From the NCBI GenBank assembly GCA_965226965.1, contig OZ245715.1, positions 1,550,001-1,614,000 of the forward strand: DNA of 64,000 bases. The letters are read 5' to 3'. Under the pieces are notes generated by a model, which had not been told where the DNA came from, ran no database searches, and saw nothing but the letters and a program-made list of their open reading frames with translations. Below, in pieces: positions 17,280-25,085 of the stretch; within the stretch, counting starts at the first letter, position 1, and each line of letters starts with the position of its first letter. The DNA is from Endoryza foliicola (GTDB lineage Bacteria > Bacteroidota > Bacteroidia > Chitinophagales > Chitinophagaceae). The position numbers and the translations under genes are program-made.

Positions 17280-17780
17280 TTTGAAAAGGAGGGGGAAAGT
17301 TTGGTTAATATTTTGTGGGGTGAACGGGTGTTTGTAAGTGTGTGGGGTGGGTAAATAGTATATGAAGGTTTCAAATTTAGAATATGTACAATGTGAATTG
17401 TAGGAATGAGGAAGTGCGGGTTCTGTTTTTGAATAAGCCTGATTTGGCAGTTTTAGATTTCACCGCGGAGATCGCAAAGCCCACTAAGTTGTCGCAATGA
17501 GCCTTCAACGTCTTTTCCATCTTCCCGAATCTCGATCTTTTTCTTTCACCGCGGCGGCGCAGCGTCCTTCGACTGTGCCTTCGGCCCGCTCAGGACAAGT
17601 CCGCAGCGGTTCCGCAGCGTTGGCAGTACCGTTGTATATCCTCCTTTATACCTCTTCTTTGTTGTATTTCCTCGTCTCCTCCTTCCTCCATCCTGTATTC
17701 CGGCTGTTCCATTATTAATTATTACTTATTAATTATTAATTACCCCGGCTGTTTCATTCTTAATTGCCTCTGCCAGCGCC
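17280..17780. other. Intergenic stretch with GC-rich and AT-rich repeats, no gene
   Basis: No coding region is apparent. It contains a GC-rich repeat part (17526-17620, CACCGCGGCGGCGCAGCGTC and similar to 23583-23625 and 57388-57430) and an AT-rich block with CGGCTGTTTCATTCTTAATT (17700-17760) of the dispersed family. The metY riboswitch promoter follows. Confidence 0.6.
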
Positions 17781-17806
17781 CAATTTTTTATTTTCTCAAC
17801 AATCCC

Positions 17807-17814
17807 TATCTTTG
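17807..17814 (+). promoter_or_regulatory. -7 promoter element of the SAM riboswitch transcript
   Basis: TATCTTTG matches TAnnTTTG fully and lies 19 bp before the first base of the aptamer, so transcription would start near 17821. Confidence 0.6.
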
Positions 17815-17833
17815 CATCAGTTCTTTCAATACT

Positions 17834-17948
17834 ACTTATCAAGAAAGGCGGAGGGTATGGCCCGACGATGCCTTGACAACCTGTTTGTTATGAGTTACTT
17901 ATAACAGGCAAGGTGCCAATTCCATCCCGTATTACGGGGCAGATAAGT
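17834..17948 (+). promoter_or_regulatory. SAM-I (S-box) riboswitch aptamer
   Basis: P1 is ACTTATC (17834-17840) with GATAAGT (17942-17948). Between them are AAGAAAGGCGGAGGG, TATGGCCCGACGATGCCTTGACAACC and AGGTGCCAATTCC, the conserved core of S-box riboswitches, and two side hairpins (TGTTATGAGTTACTTATAACA and CCCGTATTACGGG). It should bind S-adenosylmethionine and turn off expression of downstream methionine genes. Confidence 0.95.
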
Positions 17949-17991
17949 CAGATCCTACGCTCGATATTTCAACTCTACTTTTATAATATTT

Positions 17992-18028
17992 AGCGCTTCT
18001 GACGAACTGTTGGAAGCGCTTTTTTTTG
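17992..18028 (+). terminator. Terminator following the SAM riboswitch
   Basis: AGCGCTTC (17992-17999) pairs with GAAGCGCT (18013-18020), then eight T residues. It lies 43 bp after the aptamer and is the likely expression platform of the SAM switch. No clear anti-terminator pairing was worked out. Confidence 0.8.
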
Positions 18029-18212
18029 CTTTCAACGTTCCTTTTGCCAGCTTCTTGGTGTAGTGTATTACGAACCTGTTTATCAATTTATTCACCCGCT
18101 TTGCGGAAAAAAAATGTTTAACATGTTTCAAAACACAGAAAAGCCCATCTCACCAACGGTGTATGAAGGATGGCAGAGGGATTTACTACCTCTTAACTTA
18201 AATTTTAGAAAT

Positions 18213-18253
18213 TCAATTTGGTGGTTCGTAAAAAAGTCTATTACCTTTATAGA
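18213..18253 (+). promoter_or_regulatory. Second metY promoter region with sulfur-regulon operator
   Basis: The dyad TCTATTACCTTTATAGA (18237-18253) has the 6-5-6 form of the other sulfur sites. It overlaps a -7-like TACCTTTA (18242-18249) with a -33 TTTG 21 bp upstream (18217-18220). An alternative -7 is TCAATTTG (18213-18220). Either choice puts the start shortly before the leader peptide at 18260. Confidence 0.5.
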
Positions 18254-18259
18254 GAATTT

Positions 18260-18337
18260 ATGCCACAAAACAACAACCATAGTTTCTTCTTCGCTGCAGT
18301 TCCTTGCTGCATCAGTTGTTGTTGTTGTATGCCCTAG
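18260..18337 (+). CDS. Cysteine-rich leader peptide (candidate attenuator) of metY-metX-hom
   Basis: A 25-codon frame starts at ATG 18260 and stops at TAG 18335. The first part reads MPQNNNHSFFFAAV and the last PCCISCCCCMP, so 6 of 25 codons are Cys, with four TGT in a row at 18317-18328. This is the layout of an amino-acid sensing leader peptide: a ribosome short of Cys-tRNA would pause there. The stop codon lies inside an 18-bp perfect palindrome (18327-18344). A dyad operator and promoter are directly upstream and metY begins 97 bp after the stop. No Shine-Dalgarno is visible, and the predicted start of transcription is very near the ATG. I infer cysteine-responsive control; the mechanism is not evident. 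Confidence 0.7.
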   Translation: MPQNNNHSFFFAAVPCCISCCCCMP

Positions 18338-18344
18338 GGCATAC
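18327..18344 (+). promoter_or_regulatory. Palindrome at the end of the Cys leader peptide
   Basis: GTATGCCCTAGGGCATAC is perfectly self-complementary and includes the last Cys-Met-Pro-stop codons. In RNA it can form a 6-bp stem with a CCUAGG loop, which a ribosome stalled on the Cys run would block. No T tract follows directly. Confidence 0.55.
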
Positions 18345-18434
18345 CTATTTCCATATAAACCTATTGGGTATTCTCCTGTTCGTATTCCATTGGAATCAAA
18401 GCCTTCATTTTAAAACTTTTTAAATTCATTCATC

Positions 18435-19754
18435 ATGAGCCATCGTTTCGAAACCTTACAACTACACGCCGGTCAACAAATTGATCCAACAACTAAATCG
18501 CGCGCCGTTCCCATATATCAAACTTCCTCTTATGGATTCAATAACAGCGATCACGCTGCGAATCTATTTGGATTGAGAGAGTTTGGTAATATCTATACCC
18601 GTATCATGAACCCAACTACCGATGTGTTTGAACAACGCATCGCCGCCCTAGAAGGGGGAGTTGCAGCATTGGCTACAGGTTCAGGTCAAGCCGCACAGTT
18701 TCTCGCTCTCAATAATATTTTACAAGCTGGAGATAACTTCATTACTACTTCTTACTTGTACGGTGGTACCTACAACCAGTTCAAAGTTGCTTTTAAACGT
18801 TTGGGCATTGAAGCACGTTTCGCTGATGGCGATAATGTGGAGAGCTTTGTTAAATTGATCGATAAAAATACCAAGGCTATTTACTTAGAAACAATTGGTA
18901 ATCCTCGTTTGAATATTCCCGATTTTGAAAAATTTGCTGCACTTGCGAAAGAATACGATATGCCGTTGGTGGTAGACAATACTTTTGGTGCGGGTGGGTA
19001 CCTCTTCCGTCCATTAGAACATGGTGCCAATATTGTTGTGGAATCTGCAACAAAATGGATTGGCGGTCATGGTACAACCATTGGAGGTGTGATCATCGAT
19101 GGAGGTAATTACAATTGGGGCAATGGTAAATTCCCTCAATTCACTGAACCTTCTGAAGGGTATCATGGATTGAATTTCTGGGCAACTTTTGGTGAAGGAA
19201 ATCCATTGGGCTTACCCAATATCGCTTTCATCATCAGAGCTCGTGTAGAAGGCTTGCGCGATTACGGTGCTTCTCAGTCTCCTTTCAACTCTTTCCTTTT
19301 ATTGCAAGGTTTGGAAACATTGAGTTTGCGCGTTGAACGTCATGTTGAAAATAGTTTGAAACTCGCCAAATGGTTGGAAGCACATCCACAAGTAGAGTTT
19401 GTATGGTACCCCGGTTTGGAATCAAGCCCCTATCATACCCTCGCAAAAAAATATTTGAAAAACGGATTCGGTGGAGTATTGCAATTCGGTATCAAAGGCG
19501 GTGTAGCCAATGGAAAGAAATTTATTGATTCACTGCAATTGGTAAGTCATTTGGCGAATGTGGGAGATGCGAAAACATTGGCCATTCACCCGGCTTCTAC
19601 CACACACGAACAATTGAGCGATGAAGAGAGAGAAAGAAGTGGTGTATTGTCGAATCTTATTCGTATCAGTGTTGGATTAGAACACATCGATGATATCAAA
19701 GCTGATTTTGAGCAAGCTTTTGAAAAAGTATTTGCTGCTTCTTTGGTAGGATAA
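18435..19754 (+). CDS. metY: O-acetylhomoserine sulfhydrylase
   Basis: 439 residues, typical of MetY, longer than MetB/MetZ. The PLP lysine is K207 in ESATKWIGGHGTTIGG, and the inserted segment GNPLGLPNIAFIIRARVEGLRDYG with SPFNSFLLLQGLETLSLR is typical. It joins sulfide to O-acetylhomoserine, giving homocysteine and acetate, in the cytosol. It is the first gene of metY-metX-hom, and is preceded by a SAM-I riboswitch and a Cys-rich leader peptide, so both methionine and cysteine status probably control it. The alternative, an O-acetylserine-using enzyme, is less likely because metX follows. Confidence 0.93.
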   Translation: MSHRFETLQLHAGQQIDPTTKSRAVPIYQTSSYGFNNSDHAANLFGLREFGNIYTRIMNPTTDVFEQRIAALEGGVAALATGSGQAAQFLALNNILQAGDNFITTSYLYGGTYNQFKVAFKRLGIEARFADGDNVESFVKLIDKNTKAIYLETIGNPRLNIPDFEKFAALAKEYDMPLVVDNTFGAGGYLFRPLEHGANIVVESATKWIGGHGTTIGGVIIDGGNYNWGNGKFPQFTEPSEGYHGLNFWATFGEGNPLGLPNIAFIIRARVEGLRDYGASQSPFNSFLLLQGLETLSLRVERHVENSLKLAKWLEAHPQVEFVWYPGLESSPYHTLAKKYLKNGFGGVLQFGIKGGVANGKKFIDSLQLVSHLANVGDAKTLAIHPASTTHEQLSDEERERSGVLSNLIRISVGLEHIDDIKADFEQAFEKVFAASLVG

Positions 19755-19759
19755 TATAG

Positions 19760-19790
19760 AAGCCGTGTCGTTACAAAGCGACACGGCTTT
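19760..19790 (+). terminator. Stem-loop between metY and metX
   Basis: AAGCCGTGTCG pairs with CGACACGGCTT (11 bp). Only TTTC-type sequence follows, so it may attenuate rather than end the transcript or stabilise the upstream mRNA. Confidence 0.6.
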
Positions 19791-19817
19791 CAACAACTCT
19801 AAGTGATTTAAGCTACT

Positions 19818-20879
19818 ATGTCAACAACGATTTTTCATTACAACCAACCCTTCAAGTTGGAAAGCGGTACAACGCTCCCGGCTATTCATTTAGCTTACAC
19901 TACCTTGGGAGAGCTGAACGCACAAAAATCCAATGTGGTTTGGATTTTTCATGCACTCACAGCCAACAGCAACCCGGCTGAATGGTGGCCCGGACTCGTA
20001 GGTGAAGGAAAGTTTTTCGATCCTTCCAAACACTTTATTATTTGTGTGAACAAACCGGGTAGTCCGTATGGAAGTATTTCTCCTTTAAGCACCAATCCTG
20101 AAACCGGTAAACCTTATTACGACAGTTTTCCGGTATTCACTATTCGCGATATCGTTCAATCTTACCAATTGTTGAAAGAACATTTAGGTATTACAAAAGT
20201 GTGGATGGGGTTAGGGGGAAGCACCGGTGGCATGCAGTTATTGGAATTTGCTATTGCCGAGCCTGAACTGTTCGAGCATATTGTTCCCATCGCAACCAGT
20301 GCGGTTTTATCACCATGGGGCGTTGCATTCAATGCCTCTCAACGGATGGCCATTGAAGCTGATCCTACTTGGAAGGAGCATAGTGCCAATGCAGGCGAGC
20401 GAGGTTTGGCTGCAGCTAGAAGCATTGCCCTTCTTTCTTATCGTCATTACAACGGATACGGCATTACACAGCCTCGTGATAAAGCCTTTCTTCCCATTAC
20501 TGATGATGTAACCTATGCAGCAGATAATTATCAACGTTACCAAGGATTGAAATTGGTGAATCGTTTTCATGTGTTGTGTTATTATCGTTTAACGCAGGCC
20601 ATGGACAGTCACGATATTGCTCGCAATCGTGGAACTGCAGTTGAAGTGTTGAAGGGAATCAAGTCAAAAACATTGGTGATTGGCATTGATAGTGATGTGT
20701 TGTATCCTATCGAAGAGCAACAGTGGTTACAAGAGCATATCGATGGCGCGGAACTGTTGACAATAAGCAGCGATTTCGGTCACGACGGATTTTTATTAGA
20801 GTACGAAAAAATAGAAAGAGCACTGGCAGAATTCGCCTCGGTGCCCGGTTCATTACATTTAAAAGTTGTCAATAAATAA
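19818..20879 (+). CDS. metX: Homoserine O-acetyltransferase
   Basis: 353 residues, an alpha/beta hydrolase fold enzyme. The nucleophile is S135 in GLGGSTGGMQ, with HALTAN near residue 45 and the acid/base pair in GIDSDVLYP and DFGHDGFLLEY. Text such as NKPGSPYGSISPLSTNPETG is characteristic. It makes O-acetylhomoserine from homoserine and acetyl-CoA (a succinyl-CoA preference cannot be excluded from sequence). It lies 63 bp after metY, across a stem-loop, and 3 bp before hom. Confidence 0.93.
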   Translation: MSTTIFHYNQPFKLESGTTLPAIHLAYTTLGELNAQKSNVVWIFHALTANSNPAEWWPGLVGEGKFFDPSKHFIICVNKPGSPYGSISPLSTNPETGKPYYDSFPVFTIRDIVQSYQLLKEHLGITKVWMGLGGSTGGMQLLEFAIAEPELFEHIVPIATSAVLSPWGVAFNASQRMAIEADPTWKEHSANAGERGLAAARSIALLSYRHYNGYGITQPRDKAFLPITDDVTYAADNYQRYQGLKLVNRFHVLCYYRLTQAMDSHDIARNRGTAVEVLKGIKSKTLVIGIDSDVLYPIEEQQWLQEHIDGAELLTISSDFGHDGFLLEYEKIERALAEFASVPGSLHLKVVNK

Positions 20880-20882
20880 AAA

Positions 20883-22136
20883 ATGGAAAGTCAGAAGCAA
20901 TTAACAATTGGATTGTTCGGTTTTGGTGTGGTGGGAGAAGGTTTGTACAAGATATTACAACAAACTCCTTCTTTAAAAGCCACCATTAAAAAAGTGTGCA
21001 TTAAAGACAAGAGTAAGAAACGCAATGCTCCCGATTCTTTGTTCACGACCGATAAGGATGAAATTTTGAATGATCCTGAAATCAATGTGGTGGTAGAAGT
21101 GATCAGTGAAAGCGAGCCTGCTTTCCAGATCGTGAAAACTGCGCTGAAAAATGGAAAAGAAGTAGTGAGCGCCAGCAAGAAAATGTTGGCCGAGCATTTG
21201 CCTGAACTCCTTCAAATGCAACAAGAAACCGGATTGTCTTTATTGTATGAAGCTTCTGCCTGTGCTTCTATCCCTGTTATTAGAAATTTGGAAGAGTATT
21301 ACGATAATGATCTCTTGTATTCCATTCGTGCCATTGTAAACGGGTCTACCAATTTCATTCTTACTAAAATGTTCGAAGAGAAATTGGATTACAAAGAAGC
21401 CTTGTTATTGGCGCAACAATTGGGTTTTGCAGAAGCGGATCCAAAATTAGATGTAGAAGGATACGATGCAGTAAACAAATGGACTTTATTGGTGAACCAT
21501 GCTTATGGTATCGTTTCACATCCTGACAACATCTTGTTTACCGGTATTCAAAGCATTCAGGGCTCTGATGCTACCGTGGCGAGAGAGAAGAACTACGACA
21601 TTAAACTGGTGGCTCAAGCAAAAAAATTGCAGAACGGAAAAGTTGCAGCATTTGTACTCCCACAATTTGTGAAGTTGAATGAGCCTTTGAGTTTTGTGAA
21701 GAATGAATACAATGGAGTGGTAATTGAAAGTGGTTTCGCCGATAAGCAATTCTTTTATGGGAAAGGCGCCGGTAGCTTTCCAACAGCTTCTGCGGTATTG
21801 AGTGATATCTCCGCTTTGCGTTATAACTACCGTTACGAGTATAAAAAGCTATACTATCACAAACCACACGAATTAACCAATGAGTTCTTTGTAAAAGTGT
21901 ATGTGAGCTTTGATGATCTGGCAGTTATTCCAAAAGATAAATTTGAGTGGATCGAAGAATGGCATTCCGATGCTGAACGCAAATATTTGATTGGTGTTAT
22001 TTCCTTCACGGCTTTGAAAGAAAGCAATTGGTGGAGAGAAAACAATACTTCACTCATTCTTACTCCTGATCCTATTATCGAAGATGTAGAGATTCGGAAA
22101 TTGAAGAAGAAGAGTTTGGAGTTGGCAGGACTTTAG
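20883..22136 (+). CDS. hom: Homoserine dehydrogenase, monofunctional
   Basis: 417 residues. GLFGFGVVGEGL (about 10-21) is the NAD(P)-binding loop, VVEVISESEPA and SASKKMLAEHLPEL follow, and YEASACASIPVIRNLEEY and GSTNFILTKM are conserved in the catalytic domain, with AEADPKLDVEGYDAVNKW near the end of the active site. It reduces aspartate semialdehyde to homoserine. It is 3 bp downstream of metX. Being in a met operon it likely feeds methionine, in contrast with the fused ThrA at 26242. The last 80 residues lack an obvious ACT signature, so feedback control is unclear. Confidence 0.93.
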   Translation: MESQKQLTIGLFGFGVVGEGLYKILQQTPSLKATIKKVCIKDKSKKRNAPDSLFTTDKDEILNDPEINVVVEVISESEPAFQIVKTALKNGKEVVSASKKMLAEHLPELLQMQQETGLSLLYEASACASIPVIRNLEEYYDNDLLYSIRAIVNGSTNFILTKMFEEKLDYKEALLLAQQLGFAEADPKLDVEGYDAVNKWTLLVNHAYGIVSHPDNILFTGIQSIQGSDATVAREKNYDIKLVAQAKKLQNGKVAAFVLPQFVKLNEPLSFVKNEYNGVVIESGFADKQFFYGKGAGSFPTASAVLSDISALRYNYRYEYKKLYYHKPHELTNEFFVKVYVSFDDLAVIPKDKFEWIEEWHSDAERKYLIGVISFTALKESNWWRENNTSLILTPDPIIEDVEIRKLKKKSLELAGL

Positions 22137-22137
22137 A

Positions 22138-22255
22138 GAATTAATAATTAATAATTATCAATTAATAATTAAACGGCCGGCAGTCAGGTTGATTGAAATT
22201 CGGAGGCTAATCTGTGTGAATTTGTTTTAATTTGAGGAATCTGTGGTTTCAACAC
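22138..22255 (+). repeat. Composite dispersed repeat after hom
   Basis: An AT-rich block (TTAATAATTAATAATTATC) leads to CGGCCGGCAGTCAGGTTGATT, then GGAGGCTAATCTGTGTGAAT and AATCTGTGGTTT. Same order as at 36735 and, inverted, at 39309 and 50170. Confidence 0.65.
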
Positions 22256-22301
22256 ATAAAACCTAAGGCCTAAAGCCTAAAACCAATTCTTCCACAAATA
22301 C

Positions 22302-22337
22302 AAAGGGCTCGTTTCGATACCGCGAAACGAGCCCTTT
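22302..22337. terminator. Bidirectional terminator between hom and the DUF2167 gene
   Basis: AAAGGGCTCGTTTCG (22302-22316) pairs with CGAAACGAGCCCTTT (22323-22337), with A/T-rich flanks on either side, between convergent genes. Confidence 0.8.
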
Positions 22338-22354
22338 CTGATTTTATTTCTTCA

Positions 22355-23311
22355 CTACTCCTGAGTGTCGGTTGGAGTATAATGATTGCTTTCTTCATTT
22401 TTCTTACGTCCGGTAATGAAACGCCAGATGGCTCCACCGGCGGCAACTACGCCAATGATAATGAATTTGAGGAATTTCAAAATAACTGCAAAGAATCCCA
22501 CTTTTGCGAGCACTTTACCGGCAACTAAGCCTCCGATGGTCCAAGCGGCAACATTGTCTACGTCGGGGTTAAAATCACTGTATTTATTACCATCCGTAAA
22601 TTTGGCCATTTTCAATACCTGGTCCATTTCTTTATTAATTTCCGGTAATTCGTTTTTAGAACAAATGGCACCAAGAGATAATACGCCCTTTCTTCCCAAT
22701 ACCCGAATATCATAATTAATGGTAGTTCCTTCCGAGCCTTCTACTTTGAATTCCTTGGCCCAATGAAGTACTTTGCGATCTTTATCATAGTATGGTTTTT
22801 GCGCCCAGCCAATAACAGAAAATGTTTGAAGCCCTTGTTTTACTCTTTCTTTATTCGCTTCGGTAACATCTTCTTTGATCTGCTTTAAAAGATCGTCATA
22901 GTCTATTTTGTCGGCGTCATCGTCTTTCACATAACCCATTCCTTCATATCGAACAACGTAAACCCATGAATTATCATCGAAGGGGCCAAATTTTTCTGGG
23001 AAAATCATTCCTAGAACAGAGCCGTCTTTTAAATTACCCCAGTAAGTTTCAAGAATTTGCTGACTTTGCTCGGCACCTAGAAATTTAAATCCGGTAGGAA
23101 TTTGAAGTTGGGCCTCCCCTCCGGGAAGTTGAATGGTTCCGGTTTGCCATTTCATTGATTTGTTGACAGAATCAACGAAGGCAACTACTTCCTCAGAAGC
23201 TACTGCAACAGAGTCTTTTGTTTTGTTTTTTTCTTTGCCTTTGTCTTTATCGCCTGCGAATAAGGCTGTGCAGATAAAAAGGCTCACGCACATGAGTAGA
23301 TAAGATCTCAT
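22355..23311 (-). CDS. DUF2167 membrane protein
   Basis: 318 residues. It starts with a signal peptide (MRSYLLMCVSLFICTALFAG), followed by a Lys-rich linker. The DUF2167 domain (about 50-230) shows GEAQLQIPTGFKFLG, GSVLGMIFPE and WVYVVRYEGMGYVKDDDADKID-type text, then a long periplasmic part and hydrophobic helices at about 255-300 followed by GRKKNEES. Members are inner-membrane proteins of unknown function. It shares no operon with neighbours: hom converges on it and repeats lie upstream. Confidence 0.88.
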   Translation of the reverse strand: MRSYLLMCVSLFICTALFAGDKDKGKEKNKTKDSVAVASEEVVAFVDSVNKSMKWQTGTIQLPGGEAQLQIPTGFKFLGAEQSQQILETYWGNLKDGSVLGMIFPEKFGPFDDNSWVYVVRYEGMGYVKDDDADKIDYDDLLKQIKEDVTEANKERVKQGLQTFSVIGWAQKPYYDKDRKVLHWAKEFKVEGSEGTTINYDIRVLGRKGVLSLGAICSKNELPEINKEMDQVLKMAKFTDGNKYSDFNPDVDNVAAWTIGGLVAGKVLAKVGFFAVILKFLKFIIIGVVAAGGAIWRFITGRKKNEESNHYTPTDTQE

Positions 23312-23469
23312 AAAAAGGAAAGTTTTGGTTTAAAATATGCCGATCGTTTTGGCTGAGACTGAAAACTACAGGAATTATTTGAGATTTGTGACGTAGGAAG
23401 TAGAAAAACTCTGATTTCTTGGCGTTCTTCGCGGTTTTAGCGGTGTAAAAAGCGAAGGGTTCTATTGGT

Positions 23470-23584
23470 TTTTTTGACCACAGATAGTACAGATTAGAAC
23501 AGATTTGCACAGATTGGTCTCCGATATTCTAAAAGTATGTTTAACTCGCAAACTCTAATCTGTGACAATCCGTCTTAATTCGTG
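23470..23584 (-). repeat. Dispersed TCTGTG repeat, copy 1 of a local pair
   Basis: It starts TTTTTTGACCACAGATAGTA, runs through AACTCGCAAACTCTAATCTG and ends CCGTCTTAATTCGTG. The whole block recurs 182 bp later at 23652. Confidence 0.75.
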
Positions 23585-23632
23585 CAACGCTGCGAAACCA
23601 CTGCGGACGCTGCGCCGCTGCGGTAAAAAAGG
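23583..23632 (+). repeat. GC-rich 'CGCTGCG' dispersed repeat
   Basis: ACGCTGCGAAACCACTGCGG and ACGCTGCGCCGCTGCGGTAA resemble 57388-57430 and part of 17526-17620. It lies between the two local copies of the TCTGTG repeat. Confidence 0.5.
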
Positions 23633-23651
23633 TCTTAAGAACTAATGGGAG

Positions 23652-23787
23652 TTTTTTGACCACAGATAGAACAGATTAGTACAGATTTGCACAGATTGGT
23701 CTCCGATATTCTAAAAGTATGTTTAACTCGCAAACTCTAATCTGTGACAATCCGTCATAATTCGTGTTATCTGTGGTCAAGAAAAAT
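23652..23787 (-). repeat. Dispersed TCTGTG repeat, copy 2, with inverted ends
   Basis: Nearly identical to 23470-23584 and extended to TTATCTGTGGTCAAGAAAAA, which is an inverted match to its own start TTTTTTGACCACAGATA, so the complete unit has terminal inverted repeats of about 18 bp. It ends where thrC ends. Confidence 0.7.
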
Positions 23788-25082
23788 TATGATAACAAGT
23801 ACTCTCTCAATTCATTATACTCCGCCCCAATCAACTCCGCCTTCTTCTCCCTCTCCAATAACCCCTTCAATCCCTTCGGCACTTCCGGCTGAAATCCCAA
23901 CGCCTGTTCAATTGCATCCGGAAACTTAACAGGATGCGCCGTTTCCAAAATGAATCCTTTATCCTTAGGGAGCGATTTCAAATATTCTTCTAATGCATAA
24001 TATCCAACAGCCCCATGCGGGTCGAGTAAATAATTTGATTCTTTATACACCCGTTCAATTGTAGCCAAAGTAGTAGCATCATCAACACGCACACTCTTGA
24101 ACATTTCTCTCAACTCAGGAAGCTCTTGGTGAAAAAACTCCAATATGCGAACGAAATTACTGGGTACGGCCACATCCATTGCATTCGATAAAGTGGGAAT
24201 AGGGTCTCTGGGTTCCAATTTTCCGCTTTCTAAGAATCGTGGAATGGTGTCATTGGCATTGCAGGCTGCTATGAATTGTTTTACGGGTAAGCCAGACTGA
24301 TATGCCAGCACGCCCGCACAAATATTTCCGAAATTTCCACTCGGTACTGTAATAACCGGTGGCTGCCCTTGCTGCTTCCATTGCTTGTAAGCAAAGAAGT
24401 AATAGACCTGTTGTGGTAACCAGCGGGCCACATTGATGGAGTTCGCTGATGTCAAGAATTTCTTTGCTTTAACTTGTTCGTCGGTAAAAGCTTGTTTCAC
24501 CATGCGCTGACAATCGTCGAAACTGCCCTTCACTTCCAACGCATGAATATTATGACCTAAAGCTGTTAATTGTTTTTCTTGAACCGGACTTACTTTTCCG
24601 GAAGGGTACAATATCACTACTTCAACTCCGGGAACTTTGTAAAACCCGTCGGCCACTGCGCCACCCGTATCACCCGAAGTGGCTACCAGTACAGTTACTT
24701 TTCGATCACTGTTTTGAACGAATGCACCCAAACACCTACTCATGAAGCGCGCGCCAATATCTTTAAAGGCGAGGGTAGGTCCATGAAACAATTCTAAACT
24801 GCTTATTGTATTCGTAATGGGAACTAAAGGAATCGGGAAATTAACCGTCTCCGACACTATATTGTACAAGGCGTCTTCTGCAATGGTGGCGCCTACATAA
24901 GGACGCAACACTTCAAAAGCAATATCTGCTTCCGATTTTGACTCCAGTGTATCAAAAAAAGCAGCACAAAGCTTGGGTACTTCCGATGGGAAGTACAAGC
25001 TTTTGTCCGGCGCTTGTCCGGCAATGGTCGCTTCTTTGAAATCAACAACAGGCGATTGTTTCGCTAAACTATAATACTGCAT
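23787..25082 (-). CDS. thrC: Threonine synthase
   Basis: 431 residues, the shorter type. PLP lysine is in HGPTLAFKDIGARF, the sequence VATSGDTGGAVADGFYKV binds the phosphate, and PSGNFGNICAG is conserved. It converts O-phosphohomoserine to threonine. It is 3 bp downstream of thrB, and the last codons lie at the end of a dispersed repeat. Last gene of the thrA-thrB-thrC group. Confidence 0.95.
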   Translation of the reverse strand: MQYYSLAKQSPVVDFKEATIAGQAPDKSLYFPSEVPKLCAAFFDTLESKSEADIAFEVLRPYVGATIAEDALYNIVSETVNFPIPLVPITNTISSLELFHGPTLAFKDIGARFMSRCLGAFVQNSDRKVTVLVATSGDTGGAVADGFYKVPGVEVVILYPSGKVSPVQEKQLTALGHNIHALEVKGSFDDCQRMVKQAFTDEQVKAKKFLTSANSINVARWLPQQVYYFFAYKQWKQQGQPPVITVPSGNFGNICAGVLAYQSGLPVKQFIAACNANDTIPRFLESGKLEPRDPIPTLSNAMDVAVPSNFVRILEFFHQELPELREMFKSVRVDDATTLATIERVYKESNYLLDPHGAVGYYALEEYLKSLPKDKGFILETAHPVKFPDAIEQALGFQPEVPKGLKGLLEREKKAELIGAEYNELREYLLS

Positions 25083-25085
25083 ATA

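Noticed and set aside
18063..18413. 116-residue frame overlapping the Cys leader
   Set aside because: Different frame, no similarity to known proteins, no start signal, and it spans the promoter/operator and leader peptide.
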